This document shows, piece after piece, positions 1-13,050 of a stretch of DNA of 64,000 bases. The position numbers were made by a program, and so were the translations under genes. The notes beneath the pieces are model-generated. The model did not search any database. It was not told where the DNA came from and worked only from the letters and a program-made list of their open reading frames with translations. This DNA is from Trichobilharzia szidati. Taxonomy: Eukaryota > Platyhelminthes > Trematoda > Strigeidida > Schistosomatidae. Location of the stretch: positions 47,589,564-47,653,563 of the forward strand of contig OX235279.1 in the NCBI GenBank assembly GCA_944472155.2, written 5' to 3'. Position 1 is the stretch's first letter, and each line of letters starts with the position of its first letter.

Positions 1-1190
1 CCAAACGAGCCTTCTCTATCCGTGGTGAGATTTTGTCAGCGATCAACCTGCTGGGACTGGCTGATGCAACTTCCCAAATAAGTGAAGTGGTCAACACGCT
101 CTACCACTTCACTCCTGTCTATCCTCAAGCTAGGAGTCAATGTAGGCTAGTCCTGTAGCATCGTCTCACATTCGACGGCAGCGAATCGCATGCTAAACAT
201 TCGAAGATTGCTGCTCCTCAATGTGTTCATGAGAATCTTCACTTTGTCAGCGTCTTCATCTAGAAGGACTACATCATCTGCATATTCTAAGTCAACGAGA
301 TTATTCCCAACCTGGTAACAAGTCAATATCTGTCTGAGTCGCTCAAGTCATTAGCGTTAATTATGATGAAGTCAAATTGAAACGGGACAGTGGGCATCTG
401 TCAGGCATCATCAATTCAGACGACAACTTTCCATAAGCTCTCACGCGGCTGACTGAATGAGTTCGAGTAGAGTGACTTGATCAGTGCGATGTATTTTCCC
501 GGCATTCCCTTCACAGCCAAACATCTCCATAATACTTTTCGGCTGACGGAATCGAATGCCGATTTCAGGACAAGAAATATCACGATTGTTGGACGCTGGT
601 AAATATGCCTATGTCCAGTTCCAGCATCTGTTGAAGGGTTAAGATATGATCGATACACCCTCTTCCTGGTCTAAAGCCTGCCTGGTTCTCTCGTGTTTGT
701 TTCTTGCTGTGCACCACCTAATCTACGGATGATTATTGAGCCCAGAACTTTAGATACCATATAGGTCAAGCTAACCCCGCTATAACTGTCACAGAAAGAC
801 TTGTTTCCATTCTTGTCTATGAGCATAATCAATGACTTACACCAGCCCTACGGGACTATCTGTGCTTCCCAGACGTTGCCTGGTATTTTAGTTAAAGCAG
901 ACAGTAAATTATCTCCATCGTCCTTGAACACCTCTGGAGTCATTCCATCAGGTCCCACTGCTTTGCCTCGTTTCAGACTAATGAGAGCTTTTTTAACCTC
1001 ACTTAAGGACGGAGAACTTGTGTTTATATTCCATTCAGGGAGGTTTTGGATGTTGGGTAGTTTGAGCTTGTCTGTAGGCCGGTTAAACTGCTCCCCAAAG
1101 TGTTATTTCCAACTTTCTTGTCATCTGATTACCTCACCACTTTTCTCCGAGACTGTTTCACTTATCATTTATCAAAATGAATAATCCTCT
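1..1190 (-). pseudogene. LINE reverse transcriptase fragment (YADD lineage), broken
   Basis: Read on the minus strand, this stretch encodes scattered but recognisable pieces of a non-LTR retrotransposon reverse transcriptase in the expected order. Near 1010-900 is a fingers segment with GKAVGPDGMTPEVF. Near 700-620 is a QAGFRPGRGCIDHILTLQQM motif. Near 580-480 is a decayed palm motif A (SAFDSVSRKVLW, missing the usual leading acidic residue). Near 290-240 is the catalytic motif C with YADD followed by VVLLDEDADK. Internal stops and frame changes separate the pieces, so no product is expected. The 3' part runs off the left edge. The sequence differs clearly from the FADD-type RTE LINE at 60229-63280, so it is a second LINE lineage. 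Which named family it belongs to was not determined. Confidence 0.85.
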
Positions 1191-1410
1191 ACAAAATAAG
1201 TGGAAGTATTTAAAGTCCTTCTCAGTTGATGTATCATGAAATCTAAGTAAGTTCTTAGATGCAAGTTAATGCATCATCACCTCCAATTTCAAAGGTTATA
1301 GCGTTCAATATTAAAAAAATTTTGCATGACCAATATTATTTGAACTGATGTATTTCCTTAACAAGTGCCTATTTCATCTGAACAAGAAATGTCCAAATGA
1401 TCTGAATTGG

Positions 1411-1858
1411 TTACAGGATTTCATTATGAGCTAACATCAGTTAGAGAACCATCGGAAAACTTGAAAGGGGTACTGTAGGCCTATTTCCATTATCCTAGTT
1501 TGGGATTCTTCATCAGTACGCACTCACCCCATTGGGATTCGAACACAGGACCAACCTCCAGTTACCAGGTGAGCTAGCTCATAGGCCATTAAGCCACTGG
1601 GACACGATCCAATAGCCAGACCATGAATTCCAACTTCTGCCAATTCACTACATAGCACGACCACTAGCCAATGTCATCGCTGGCGAGTATTTGTCCTCAC
1701 GCCCGACCTACTGTACCCTACTGGTCACAACTTTCCAAATGAACCGCAGGTAACTTCCTAGCTGAATAGGGCCAGTCGCTAGTGAGCATTTCATTGATAT
1801 TCAAGTATTGGTTTGTAGGGATTTGGTTGATTCCTTACAATATTTCATCATGATCTGT
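1411..1858 (-). mobile_element. SINE-H (Sm-alpha-like hammerhead SINE), decayed, plus tail fragment
   Basis: A minus-strand copy. The conserved 3' tail starts at 1411, a hammerhead remnant lies about 1476-1525 and the tRNA-like head with a B box (GTTCGAATCC on the minus strand) about 1535-1625. The 5' leader, shared with the copies at 40440 and 63294, continues to about 1795. The ribozyme is broken: core position C3 is A, and extra bases sit between stem II and the GAAA. A second piece of tail in the same orientation lies at 1800-1858. Confidence 0.75.
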
Positions 1859-3402
1859 ATTGTTCTAGAAAAACTATGAAGTTCCATTGATTCACCACTC
1901 CGATACACCTCTTATGATGTCAGGAAAGATCAACAGATTCAAATAAGAAATTTGGCTTTTATGTGTAAAGAATTCTAATACACTTCACTGGTTTATCTCA
2001 GTTTGCCTTTTTAATTTACCTAAACACTATCACATCAGAAGAGTGTGGTTAATTTCCTTGACCTTATCGATTTAATCACCACTTATGACTTAAGTTGTAG
2101 TTGCTAGGTTCATCTGGCTTATCTCATCAATACTAATCTATATGGTATGAGTTAATTCACAAATGACTTAATGAAACAGTGAGTAGTACTCAGTATTACT
2201 GTAAGTGTCATCAATGCTTTTATTGTTTGTTTGCCACAGTCACGATTAATCATACTCCTTCAACGTGATAGAAAATACAAATGTGATTATATAACCCTGT
2301 TGTTACTAGGGCCACAGTTACATATCAGTCTCTTTTAGGGTACAAATTCATTGTAGTTGGTTATGTTATTTAGAAACTACTCCGATTACGTAACATGTGC
2401 TGGGTGAGATTGTTATCTGACTATGTTTGAGTTCTACTAGATTTAAAGAAGTAAGGGTAAATTACAGCTTGTGTGTCAAGTAATTACAATTTAGTGTGAA
2501 ATTATCAATGCTGAACAATGAAGACTAAACGAGACATACATAAAATCATAGAATAAACTTGGTATCAATAAATTCAGAAGGATAAGCTTACTGCATACGA
2601 CATACGTTTGAAGTTGTGATATCTGAAATAGTTGGTATCTGACACGCAAAGACTTCGATCATTCGGGATTCCTTAAGCATTCAGAATAATTTCAGAACAA
2701 TAGCATATATAGTTAAAGTAAATAATACACACAACTCTTCTAAAGCATTACTGCCTCCGTGTATGCTTTAAGTATCTGTAAGCGGTTACTACGTGAGAAT
2801 TAGTTCGACGGAGAGTTGATAGTATATAGTAATTCAGTCAAATGCTTCTCACTCTTCTGAAGAATCCGTTGAAATTAGGCTGTGTTAAACAGTTGATTTC
2901 GCGCTCACTGGCCTCCGTCAGCAAGATGTATCTCCTGTGTTGTAGGAAGTGATGCCCCTTTGACAACGAAATCAACTTCAGCGAGTGCTACATTCAGAGA
3001 TGTTACTAGTGGGCTATTCAGGATGCGAATGACTTTTTGTACAATTAAAGTAGTCAGGGCTACACAGCTCACTTAACTGATAGAATTCATTCAACTATGT
3101 GATCTAGACACATGATATCAGTTACTCCCTAGAAGTTAAACAATAAAAACCTTTTCTTGTCTAATTCCGCTAAATGAAAAGTTTTCTATGGTTTATCGGA
3201 TCTTTCAGATGGCAAAAGTGTATATATACTAAAACTTGAATTCTCAGTGCCATTCAAAGATAATTTTTATCTTACAGATTCAACTATTACAATCATATCC
3301 TGGACATATTTGAACGTGAGGAGAATGCGATTGTCATCCAAGCAGACCATTTCGTACACACTCTTGTTGTTTTTTTAACTCAGATCAATAGATTCGTTTT
3401 TT
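1859..3402. other. Intergenic, mostly unrecognised; holds one arm of a dispersed repeat
   Basis: No gene recognised. About 2150-2320 resembles, in reverse complement, 38395-38540: both have a shared block around AATGAAACAGTGAGTAGT and a second block ending in TTACTAGGGC or TCACTAGGGC. This marks a dispersed repeat of about 200 bases. The rest is AT-rich and without long reading frames. Confidence 0.4.
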
Positions 3403-3629
3403 CTTATTCCTTCACGTTCCCAGTGGAACATAGGGCCTTAAGCTAAAGGCTTGAAATTTCTATAGCAGTCTTTATTTTTACAGGATGGAGTTGCTAGCCT
3501 CATGAACAACCTTTCTCCTTTACCAGCTTTATTTCTGGTTTAGCACGGTAAAAGAGGGCATCGGCCGGGGATCGAACCCCGAACCATGTGCATGGTCGGT
3601 GAGCGTCCTAACCGCTATGCCACCGACGC
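3403..3629 (-). mobile_element. SINE-L (tRNA head, RTE-derived body and tail)
   Basis: A full-length minus-strand SINE of about 227 bases. The tRNA-like head lies at about 3555-3629, with A box GGCATAGCGG and B box GGTTCGATCCC on the minus strand. The middle holds the CATGAGGCTAGCAACTCCAT-like block. The 3' end has GGCCCTATGTTCCACTGGG and then AACGTGAAGGAATAAG. Middle and tail match the two ends of the RTE LINE at 60229-63280. It is non-coding, and Pol III transcription would be expected from the head. Confidence 0.85.
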
Positions 3630-6621
3630 AATAGACTAATAGTTATGGTGAAAACATTTCGATTTCTTCAAACTGTTGTTACATTCCGATGCTAAAAAAT
3701 CACTACCAAGTGATTATTGAGATGACTATAGTCCACATCCAGCAGGATAGGATTTTTACTGCCTTCTACTAGAACACTGTGAAGTCCTCTGAAAGTGTAT
3801 TTCTTGTAGTAATAATTTTTAAAACACTTCAGATCATACATCTCATGGTATAATGGTCTACCACTATTCCAATGTACTGTGTGCAATCAGTATCACTGCG
3901 ACTAGAAGAAAATCAGTGGAAAAGAGATCATCATAATCACATAATAATCTCTCCATACTACATACATAGACATTCGTATATCAAATATGAGTTATCCACA
4001 CTTCATAAAGAAATCAACAGCCCACCATATTCTACGTCCCATCCCTCACACCTATCCCCACGTCATGCTTCAAATACATGAGATAATGCATTCAAAAAAA
4101 CCTGATGACTTCCATCATTTCTCCAGTATACCCAAATGTGCTGTATAAGTGAGCAAGGTGAAAAAGCCTTCAGGGCTAGTCTTATCACGATTATAATGGT
4201 AATAATAATAATTATTATTATTATCATTACGAGCAGGTCAGATTAAAATCACACAGTTCAAGATCTGTGCCCAATATAATGAGACTTATCCACCGAATAT
4301 ATTATTTTTTTTTATCCTCTCGTTCTTTATGAATGAATGGACAGGTGAGTGAACTCTAAACACCTCATATTCTTCTTGTTGTTTTTTGCCTCCAATGATT
4401 GCATCATCATCATCATTATCGTCTTTCCGTGTCAGCTTCTTCTCATCAGCAAACAGACAGACAAACAGAAGTAGGACAGGAGCAGACATACTCACGCATG
4501 TACGCACCTACTCACGCACACCACACACACACACACGAAGTTGGATTCCACCCACCAACACTCACCTACACCAACCTGCTTGGCACTAAACGAGAAGTAA
4601 AAAAAGCATTAACGATGATAATGATGACGATGATGATGGTGTGGTGTGGTGTGAGTGGTTGGTGTGGTGGTTTGTTTCAGCCTCTCCACTACACTGAGAA
4701 TTATGCTCACCCAACAAACACCACACACTAATTTGGTAGCAGCAGTAGGAAAGGGGTAGGAAAATATGAGTCTGAATAGCCGAACCACAACAATATTCGA
4801 AGGCATAAATTCACAAAGAAGCTGTTCGATCTGAGAAGATTTCATGTGATGATCAAACACAAAAGGACACAGACACTGATGGCAACTCTCCACTCATTGA
4901 TTCATTCGTCGTTAGTTGCACCTGGATCCTTCCTGTCCATCTACTATTCATTCACTAATCGTAGGATGTTTTTGTGACATATGTCAAATCATTGGAGCAT
5001 GCATGCGATATTCAATGTGGAATGTGAATATTTGAAATAAATAAGGGAATAAATGAATAAATAGATGAATGAATGTTCACTGGGCAGTGAGTGTTTTGTC
5101 ACCCAGATTTGAAACAACTTTTTTATGGTTTTGGTTGTGTTTGTGTTTGTCTGTCGCTCTGTCTGTGTAATGTGTTGGGTGTTAGTGAGGTTACTCCTCT
5201 CTCTGTCTCTGTCTGTGTTTCCATCTTTTTGTGACTTCATCAGTGAAGTTGACTTGAGGATTGTGTGTGTGTGTGTGTGTGAATCACTGTGTGGATGAAG
5301 AGGAGATATTGGAAATACAGTGTGAATGATTGCGTGACAGTTGTAGTTGTGTACGTTATGATGGTGTTGGTGTAGATATATGTGGTGAGTGTGGCTGGCT
5401 GGTGTGAATGAATGTGGCTAATGCGTGAGTGACTGAATGACTGATAAAGAATGATGTAGGCGACAGTATTAGAAGTAGAAATAGTAGTAGCAGTGTACTG
5501 TGAATGTCAACAGGCGTGTATTCAGTAAATTATAAAAATTTGAAATAAATAATGAACAAGACAATAGGAGAAATATTTAACTCGACACCATAAGGCTTTG
5601 CTGTACACCAGTAATATATACTATCTGTCTGATGTTTGATTAATTCTGCATGCAGCACAGTTTAATAAGTGGAAATTGAATTTATTTTGCGAGTTTGATT
5701 AGTCTGCTTGGGGGTTCGTCATGTAAAATCAGGTTCGGGTAGTACAGAAGTCCAGAAGCCTGTCCGGAAACTTAGAGACTTGGCAAAATTATAATTTAAT
5801 CCTAAGAAAATATTTGGTTTCAGTCCACTATTTTGTTTTCTAAACACCTTAATGGAAATTTACATTTAGCTTATGTGATAACCAGTCTGATGCGGTATCG
5901 TAGATCATGTTTCACAAGAGTTGTAAAACTACTATATTAATATGTTCTTTTGCGGAATAGTTATCATATATCTTGTCTGTTTAGTCTTTCCAGTGTTAAC
6001 ATTACGATATTACATCACTGAGAGTTTAGAATTAATGTATAGGTGTCTGTCTTCAGTGAGGACCTTGATCACGTATGAATTCTGGTTTGTTTTCATTCTG
6101 CATGAAATAGTAAATACTTCGCCTAATAATATGCTATTGATTTAGTGCAAAAAGTAAGCTTACACTTGTTCTACTCCTATATACCGAAATTGTCTGATTC
6201 TTATTTAAAAACATACTGATGAATAAATATCTGAGAGTCCATTGAATAAATTTCTTCGTTTATCTATTTCCATATTAATTTTTGCATCTACAACTTGGCT
6301 TGTAGTCATTTATTTCACTGGCATTTCATTTTGTTCCCCTATATAATTAAAACTAATTGATAACATTCGAATATGTATAACATAGAATATACGAGATTCC
6401 AAATTATTACCTCTTTTATTTAATTGAAAATTCTCCTGTTTTGATCAAAATTTCACTATGCAAATTTCCTTTAGGTTGCGGAACACCCTGTTGTGTTCAT
6501 TCTGTAAAAGTGAACAATTCCATTGTTTAAATTATATGCGCTAATTTTCACCGAGCTAGTCGTTCGTTTCTTCTACTCAGTAATTAAAAGTTTGCAGTTG
6601 ATGAGACAAAGTAGAAATGAG
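3630..6621. other. Intergenic, rich in simple repeats
   Basis: No gene recognised. An AAT/ATT palindrome lies at 4198-4228, a CA tract near 4518-4535, a GATGAT-type stretch at 4615-4640 and a TG dinucleotide tract at 5262-5281. From about 4400 to 5480 the + strand shifts from CA/AC-rich to GT-rich. Several small open frames here come from this low-complexity sequence and show no protein-like features. Confidence 0.5.
5262..5281. repeat. (TG)n microsatellite
   Basis: Ten TG units in a GT-rich surrounding. Confidence 0.95.
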
Positions 6622-7092
6622 ATTCAAGTATTGGTTTGTAGGGATTTGATTGATTGGTTACAGGATTTCCTCATGAGCTGACATCAGCTAGAGAACCATT
6701 GGAAAACCTGTATGGGGTACTGGACAGCTGTTTCGTCTTAGTTTTGGTCTCTTCGTCTGTACGGACCCACCACCATGGTTCGAACATAGGGTCACCTTCC
6801 AGTTAGAGGGCGAGCTCGTTCCAGTGGGACCCGATCCAATGGCTTATGAATTCGCGATGTGTCTTGAATTGGTAGGAGTTGTAGTTCATGGGCTGGCCAT
6901 TGGATCAATTCCGAGTGACTGAATGGTCTTCGAGGTCGCCTTGTAACTGGAAGGTGGTCTTGTGTTCGAGCCCTGATGGTGGGTGAGTACTGATGAGGAC
7001 TCCGAAACGAAGAGGAAACAGCTATCCAGTACTCCCTGCAGGTTTTCCAATATTTCTCTAACCTGTGTCGGCTCATAATGAAATCCTTCAAC
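6622..7092. mobile_element. SINE-H head-to-head pair (fold-back insertion)
   Basis: Two SINE-H copies face each other. A minus copy spans 6622-6858 (tail at 6622, head at about 6790-6855) and a plus copy spans about 6862-7092 (head at 6900-6985, hammerhead 6988-7035, tail to 7092). The flanks carry an imperfect duplication, CAAAGTAGAAA at 6607-6617 and CAAAGTAAAAC at 7093-7103, consistent with one insertion event. Both ribozymes are damaged. The minus core has U4 changed to C, and the plus copy has lost three bases at the stem I/core junction and has altered stem II. Confidence 0.7.
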
Positions 7093-7103
7093 CAAAGTAA
7101 AAC

Positions 7104-8499
7104 TTAATTTTGTTCTCCTTACCTTATTCAAATTTATCTGGGGAATTTATTGCATAATATATGAATTATCTACTGATGACTGCATTTTATGAATGAGTAT
7201 ATCATTCTAATCGCAAATATTTCAGTGATAATATAACATCACCTATGATTTATTGAAGCACATATATTTTTCTTTCAGAAATATCCGAAATTCTCTTTTT
7301 ATCTGTAATCTTATCTAAAATTAAGTGAGAGGTCTATATTCACTAGCCAGTAGAATATATACTTATGGGTTTTTTAATCAAATCAGGTCAGTATAAGCTA
7401 GAAAAAAAAACAATAGCAGACAAATATTACACCGAAAACTGATAATATTTGTAAATTTCTGTTGTGTTTTTTTTGTATGAATGATTGCATCATATCATAT
7501 TCATAAACAGCAATGATAATAACTACTCAATCTATTTATGAAATACTCATGTTTTATTTCAAAATAATATTTCTCATAATAATAATAATAGATAAAGTCA
7601 GAGAATACAGCTGAGTCATTCGGAGCACTGGCTTATCAGCATTTCTCTTGGTTAAAAAACAATCACCCCCACAGGATGGGTTGTGAGAAAAAGTGGGGGT
7701 TTATAGCAAGTGAAGGTAATTAAGAAAAAGAAAAAGAAACACTTGGGGTATATGCATGTAGACGACGATAAGGGACTGTGTTAACTTGATAAGAAGATTC
7801 GGATACATTGCATTCTTTCTTTACTTATTATCATTAGTAGGAGATGAATAACTTATTGTAATCTCACTTGTTCATCATCAAATGCATCATATTATCAAGA
7901 AGTTTTGAATGCACAAGCTGAACGAAGAGTAAGTAGTAGTAGTAGTGGCAGTATTAAGTACAGTCGAATTAGATAATATTGGGAGTAAGAGATATGTGTA
8001 AGCTTCGAGTATACAGACGATAAGATACCATTGAGTAGAGAGAGATGATATAGAATTATAGGGGAAATGATAACCACATTAATTACGGGTTCTCAAAACA
8101 AACAAACAAACAAACCGACAAACAAAAAGAATAAATTCAATATGCTGTGAATAGAGCAGTTAAAATCTCACTATTTAATTACATCTTATTGTTTTCTTGT
8201 AAAAAAAAGTAACAATAATAATAATAATAAGTAAAGCTGGAATTAAGTCAATAATTATACATTGTTTAATTAGGTAGTTGATAACATTTAAACTTACTGA
8301 GGAGATAACAATAATCCATCGAAAGTAATTAAGGCTGATAGTGCTTTTAAAAAAAATATATACATAGTACTTTTAACTACAAAATGTAATATAGAATGAA
8401 TTCGCCTCCAATTGTGCTTATGTTTTTATTTTGTCATCAATTGCCTACCCGGAAAAATTAAATCCAGTGAATCATTGTGTGTGTATTTCAGACAGAACG
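7104..8499. other. Intergenic, nothing recognised
   Basis: AT-rich sequence with AAT and CAAA simple repeats (8098-8118, 8216-8232). No gene, tRNA or known repeat was recognised. Confidence 0.4.
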
Positions 8500-10011
8500 T
8501 TTTGGTTATTTCAGATTTTCCAAAGAATGGTTACTGAACAAAGAATATTCTTTTCGATAATGCCTTCTTCATCATCATCTGCATCTGTAAACGTGATAAT
8601 ATGCATCAACATAACACTACAATGAATATGAAACAGATAAATTAGGGAAATAATAATACAGAATTCAAGAATTTGCAGACTTGACAGTAGGCCAGGGCAC
8701 TAGCTGTTTTAGGTAGATGGTAATAGCCTCCGTTGTTTTTAGAGTCTTCGTTACCTGGATGCATTTTTTGCGAATTTATTTGGTACCCGATAGATGACAG
8801 AGAAGGATTCTTCAATGCTAGTCTGGGGCCATTTGGGACCAGGTGGTGTGATATCGAGCTGTTGATGTCATTCAGTACACCTTCATTTAGCTACAACGGT
8901 TGCTTTAGGAACTTAATTTTCCGTGCTTGCGAACACCTACCGAGCCAGCTCAGCGAGGTTTAGGAGTGAGTTAGCCAATAATCGAACCTCGGAGCATGTG
9001 TATGGGTGGCGAGCATTCTCCCATTGAACTATTAACTCACTGTCTGCATTAATGCTATCTACTAACTTAGTTCTTCGAATAGTTTTTGTAGGAAATAAAA
9101 AGCCATTAGTTTGATGTATTTATTATATGACCTAACCAACTCATGAATTTTACTATTTTACCTTGGTTATATCCACATCATGAACTCACAGAGTAAAAAA
9201 TCATGCCAGTTTGTGTGTGACTACAACTGTTAATATGAGATCTCTTTTTATTTACAGGGAGGATGGCTATAATTCCTTGTGAATTTGTTTTGTTAGCATA
9301 GCTAAACTTTTCAGTTTCATTTGCGCCTTACTGAATGGATGACAATGTGCGTAGATATTCATTCTTTCATTGACATTACTATAGGCATATTTATGGTATC
9401 AATTGTCAATATAAACTTACAGATTTTAAAAGCACAAACGACATATTTATTTCAGCAAAGTGTAGTAATTTCAAATGATTAAAAATGCCCCTTAAACTTT
9501 TTTTCCAAAGAATAGTTACTGAACAAAGAATATTCTTTTCGACAACCCCCTCTTCATCACATCCTACAGTTATGTATGCATAATAGTGAATGAATTAGTG
9601 TTATTAACAACATTAATGTTGTTTAAATAACATTAAATCAATAAGAATAGTGATATCAATGAATTACAGTTCAATAGCGTCATAATAACAATAAACTGAA
9701 TACGAACCCGGGACCTTCCGGTTACAAGGCAAGCTCGTATACCATTCAGCCACTGGGACCCGATTCACTGCCGATGATTCCCAAACTAGGATGAAACAGC
9801 AGCTGTCCAGTACTCCCTGGTTTCCAATGGTTCTCTAACTGATATCAGTCCGTGATCAACTCGTAAAACATAACTAATCCTTACAAACCAAACTATAGAA
9901 AATAAACTGAATGCCAGGAAAATTAGGGAAGATAATAATACAAATTCATGAATTTATAGTCTCCACTGAAGGCTGTCCAGGACAGTATTAGTGGTTGGCT
10001 GGACTTGCTTC
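8500..10011 (-). mobile_element. Non-coding element with direct terminal repeats (TDR element), minus copy
   Basis: The reverse complement of most of 40960-42800, sharing many blocks over more than 1 kb. Two similar segments lie at its ends, 8520-8900 and 9505-10011. Each begins with a TTACTGAACAAAGAATATTC-type block and contains AATACAAATTC-like and GGACCAGGTGG-like blocks, although the second is cut at about 10011. Between them is a tRNA-like segment (8945-9050, minus strand). No protein is encoded. Relative to the other copy, about 110 bases are missing from the first repeat near 8575-8590, and a SINE-H is inserted at 9702-9900. It may be a small non-autonomous LTR retroelement or a dimerised repeat unit. 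Confidence 0.65.
9702..9900 (+). mobile_element. SINE-H insertion with inverted 5' part and 12-bp target-site duplication
   Basis: Flanked by perfect 12-bp copies of AATAAACTGAAT at 9690-9701 and 9901-9912. The homologous element at 40960-42800 has no insertion at this point, so it gives the empty site. The tRNA-like head is inverted (9702 to about 9767) while the hammerhead and tail (about 9768-9900) are in plus orientation. About 17 bases of the SINE are missing at the junction. This is the classic pattern of twin priming during target-primed reverse transcription. The ribozyme core reads CCGATGA, so U4 is lost. Confidence 0.85.
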
Positions 10012-10604
10012 TTTGTTTAAAATCACCAATTATGGCTTCATTTTCCATTCTCTTAGTCAGCGGCTTATTATGGAACATTTAATGACACATAACCTACTAA
10101 CCAACTAAATACTTGTCAATCAGTGAAGTAAAGAAAAAACAGTATTCGAGTATTCAACGGTTATTCTTGAGATTACTGATGTTTCACAATGAATTAATTA
10201 TACAGATAAGAATTGTTGTCTCATGTAGTGTAAAAATGGCTGACTAGCAAACAGTTTTGTTGAATTGTAATGTCCAGCTGGGATAGACGTTTGGATCTGT
10301 ATGAAACTGTGCACTTAGATACGACATTATTCATCCGTTTAAGGATTTTGCTGCTTTTCTAACCACCATCACAATGAAACTAAGTGAAGATGAACACCAC
10401 AAAAATATCTTGGGGATAAGCTTAGAGAGAAACCCAGAAACACAGGAATACTAATCATTACATTTCAGTTAGATACAGCCAAATTGTAACGTATAAGAAT
10501 ACTTGACATTTTCTTCAGTACACATCGAAGCCTTCTCTAGTATAAGGTAAATACATAATGGTCCTCAACCTGACAAATTTCGGTGACGTTCATACACTAT
10601 GCTG

Positions 10605-10815
10605 AAGGCTATCAAACCAGGAGGAGACTACTACCTTGCCTTTCGAGTGAAACGTAGGCCTTCAGAAACACATCTACATCACTCTCTGTTCTCTAAACCA
10701 CTTTTAACTGACTCCACTTCTTCCTATATTCTACTCCATATCACTCTCGGACACCAAACTCTTTGCTTCTTCCTCAGGTTCCATTCGAGGGCGTATAAAG
10801 TCGCAATTCGATGGA
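10605..10815 (-). mobile_element. RTE LINE 3'-end fragment, dead
   Basis: On the minus strand this aligns with the end of the RTE LINE: CTCGAATGGAACCTGAGG, then a GTGGAGTCAGTTAAAAGTGG-type stretch, then GAAGGCCTACGTTTCACTCG as a diverged tail. It contains the short (6-nt) version of the C-terminal spacer also seen at 58040. An open frame of 126 codons on the plus strand here is antisense to the LINE and is not a gene. Confidence 0.65.
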
Positions 10816-13040
10816 GGCCTTTTATCGAATCAGGAATTTTAGTTATGCGCCTGCAGTTATCGGTCTTTGACTACCTTTTACCCTCAAAAAGTCATTTGTC
10901 AGTACTCTCCGTAAAGCTTATGTTAAGACGGGATGATGCATCACTAAATGCCAACTTCCCTTTCTTTCTTTTTCGATAGACCACGCTTATAAACAAAGAG
11001 ATGATGAGTCGAAAGATGAAGAATCCATAAACTAGTCACCTAAGTAATTCCGTTATACAGACGATCTCAGATAGCCTAAGGCTGCACAAGCTGTTCTCAG
11101 TATAACGCAATTGTGATTGAAGGTGAAGTAAAGAGTCCTCGATGGCACTGATTTCAAGCTGAAGAAATATTCAGAAACCAAATAAGAAGGCAGCATTCGC
11201 ATCACATCTTTAACCTCTATAGCGGTATTTAACAAATCAGGAAATATTCGCCCTACAATATTTACTGATTCCATTTTGCTGCTATTTATCAAATAAAAAA
11301 TCTTTATGAAATGACAGGAGTTATAAAACGTATAAGATTGAATGAATTTTCATTATAAAAGTATAGACCAATGTAACTCTGATTCCTGAAAACATTGGTT
11401 AAGGCCTGTTCTAAAGAGCACAGTGATTACAATGTAAACAAAGACTGATTCCCATTTCATTCACCATCACTATAATGCAATTTCTTATACAAAGGACAGA
11501 TTTCGTCGGGAATTGACAGGAGTTAGAGTGGCGTTTGGTTTTTTTTCTTCGCCTTGGGCTCTCTCTAATCCTCACTAATTCTCTAACTAATCTTGGTTCT
11601 TTGTGGTTTCTTACACCGGAATCAAACAGATTATCAGTTACTGAACTAAGAAATTCTTCTAAAGTAGTGATAATCGAGCAAGACCTCGTCTTGTTTGTAT
11701 TATGTTCTGATAGCACTATTCGGTAACACTGGTTTGGTTTGGTTTTCCATGAATATTTAGACACAAAAATATCATACAATTTAATAAATTCTAGTAAATT
11801 TCTTGCCATAGACTGCCACTACTAAGAGGTTTTAGCCTTAATTTCATGTGGAAAATGGTAACATTTTTCGTTGTCATAAAAAAAAAGCATGAGGATTCTG
11901 GGACAGTGAAATGTCAGTGAATTAGTTAGATATCATTTGAACTCCTAATATATATGACTCATTGATCTAAACGTTTAAGATTTCAGTTGTTTGAAGAAAT
12001 AATGTTAGCAGATCGTCTTTTTAAAAATAATAACATTCTCCTCTAATATGATGATGTATTCTACTGTCATTAATCCCGAGAAATGACATAATAATAATAA
12101 TACTTAGTCAGTTATACATACACCACTTTTCATTATCTGGTGTATGAGAATCTTCTTAGATTATAATTAGATAGGATTATGTATACGTTATTTATACATT
12201 GGGGGAAAAAACATTTTCTCCTATTTATTTATCTGAGCTTTAAGATTGATATCTAAGCTTTGTGTTTTGATAAACAGCCTCACCTTGGTTGTGTGCAAAA
12301 AAACAACAACAACATCAAAATGAACAGTATGTGTGAACAACACATACAGATCAGTTAATCTAAAGATAAGCTTATATGTTAATAATGTGTATATGTGTGT
12401 TTGAGTGTTTGTGCGTATGCGCACAAAAAGCCATCTAGTGAAAAAGATTTGCCTCTTTTTAGTGAGAGGTGATTACTGATGAAATGGAAACTTTGCTCAA
12501 CGCAGGACTGGATGCAGCAACTTCTGAGCTACTAGAGCACTAGAACACCACTGAATGAACTGCTTACGCATTTGGTTCTCTATCCAAATTGGTCTGAGAT
12601 GGTGGGTTCTACAAGTGACTATCTGTTGCCCAATTTTAATTCACTGTGATCAGCTTTGGGAAGAGAAAGACACGGTTGGACAGTCACAGAAATTATCTCA
12701 AACTGATGTTTGTTCACTAAGCATTCAAATGACACCTGGAATAAACCTAGGCAGAACACAGTGTGATGATAACCTAATTAGCGGTTAGGTCTTGCATTTA
12801 TCCTATAACGATTGACTTCTATCTTGCTAAGCCTTTGGTTTTCATCTGGACCTCGACCCAAGATCTCAGATACCATTATTACATATAGTGCTTATAGGGC
12901 TTAAAAACATGGATATGAATATCTTTGAATGAAAATTACTCCCCAAGCTGGCAGTTCCTCAGTAATGCACATATTCAGTCCAATAGAACAAAAGCTGAAG
13001 AGGTGTTTTAGTTATAACAGGATTGAAATTTATTAAGTTA
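10816..13040. other. Intergenic, nothing recognised
   Basis: A few open frames of 60-130 codons occur (for example 11411-11809, minus), but they have no domain, signal or membrane pattern that would support a gene. The stretch 12480-12930 is less AT-rich and may be a worn transposon remnant, but no motif could be read. Confidence 0.35.
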
Positions 13041-13050
13041 TAAACCACTG

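Noticed and set aside
2995..3045. TACTAGTGGGCTATTCAGG resembling an Sm-alpha arm
   Set aside because: Similarity is limited to about 30 bases with several mismatches and no ribozyme core.
10599..10979. 126-codon open frame on the plus strand
   Set aside because: It lies antisense over an RTE LINE 3' fragment and has no protein-like pattern.
12480..12930. Less AT-rich segment that might be a transposon remnant
   Set aside because: No reading-frame motif, terminal repeat or match to other parts of the window.
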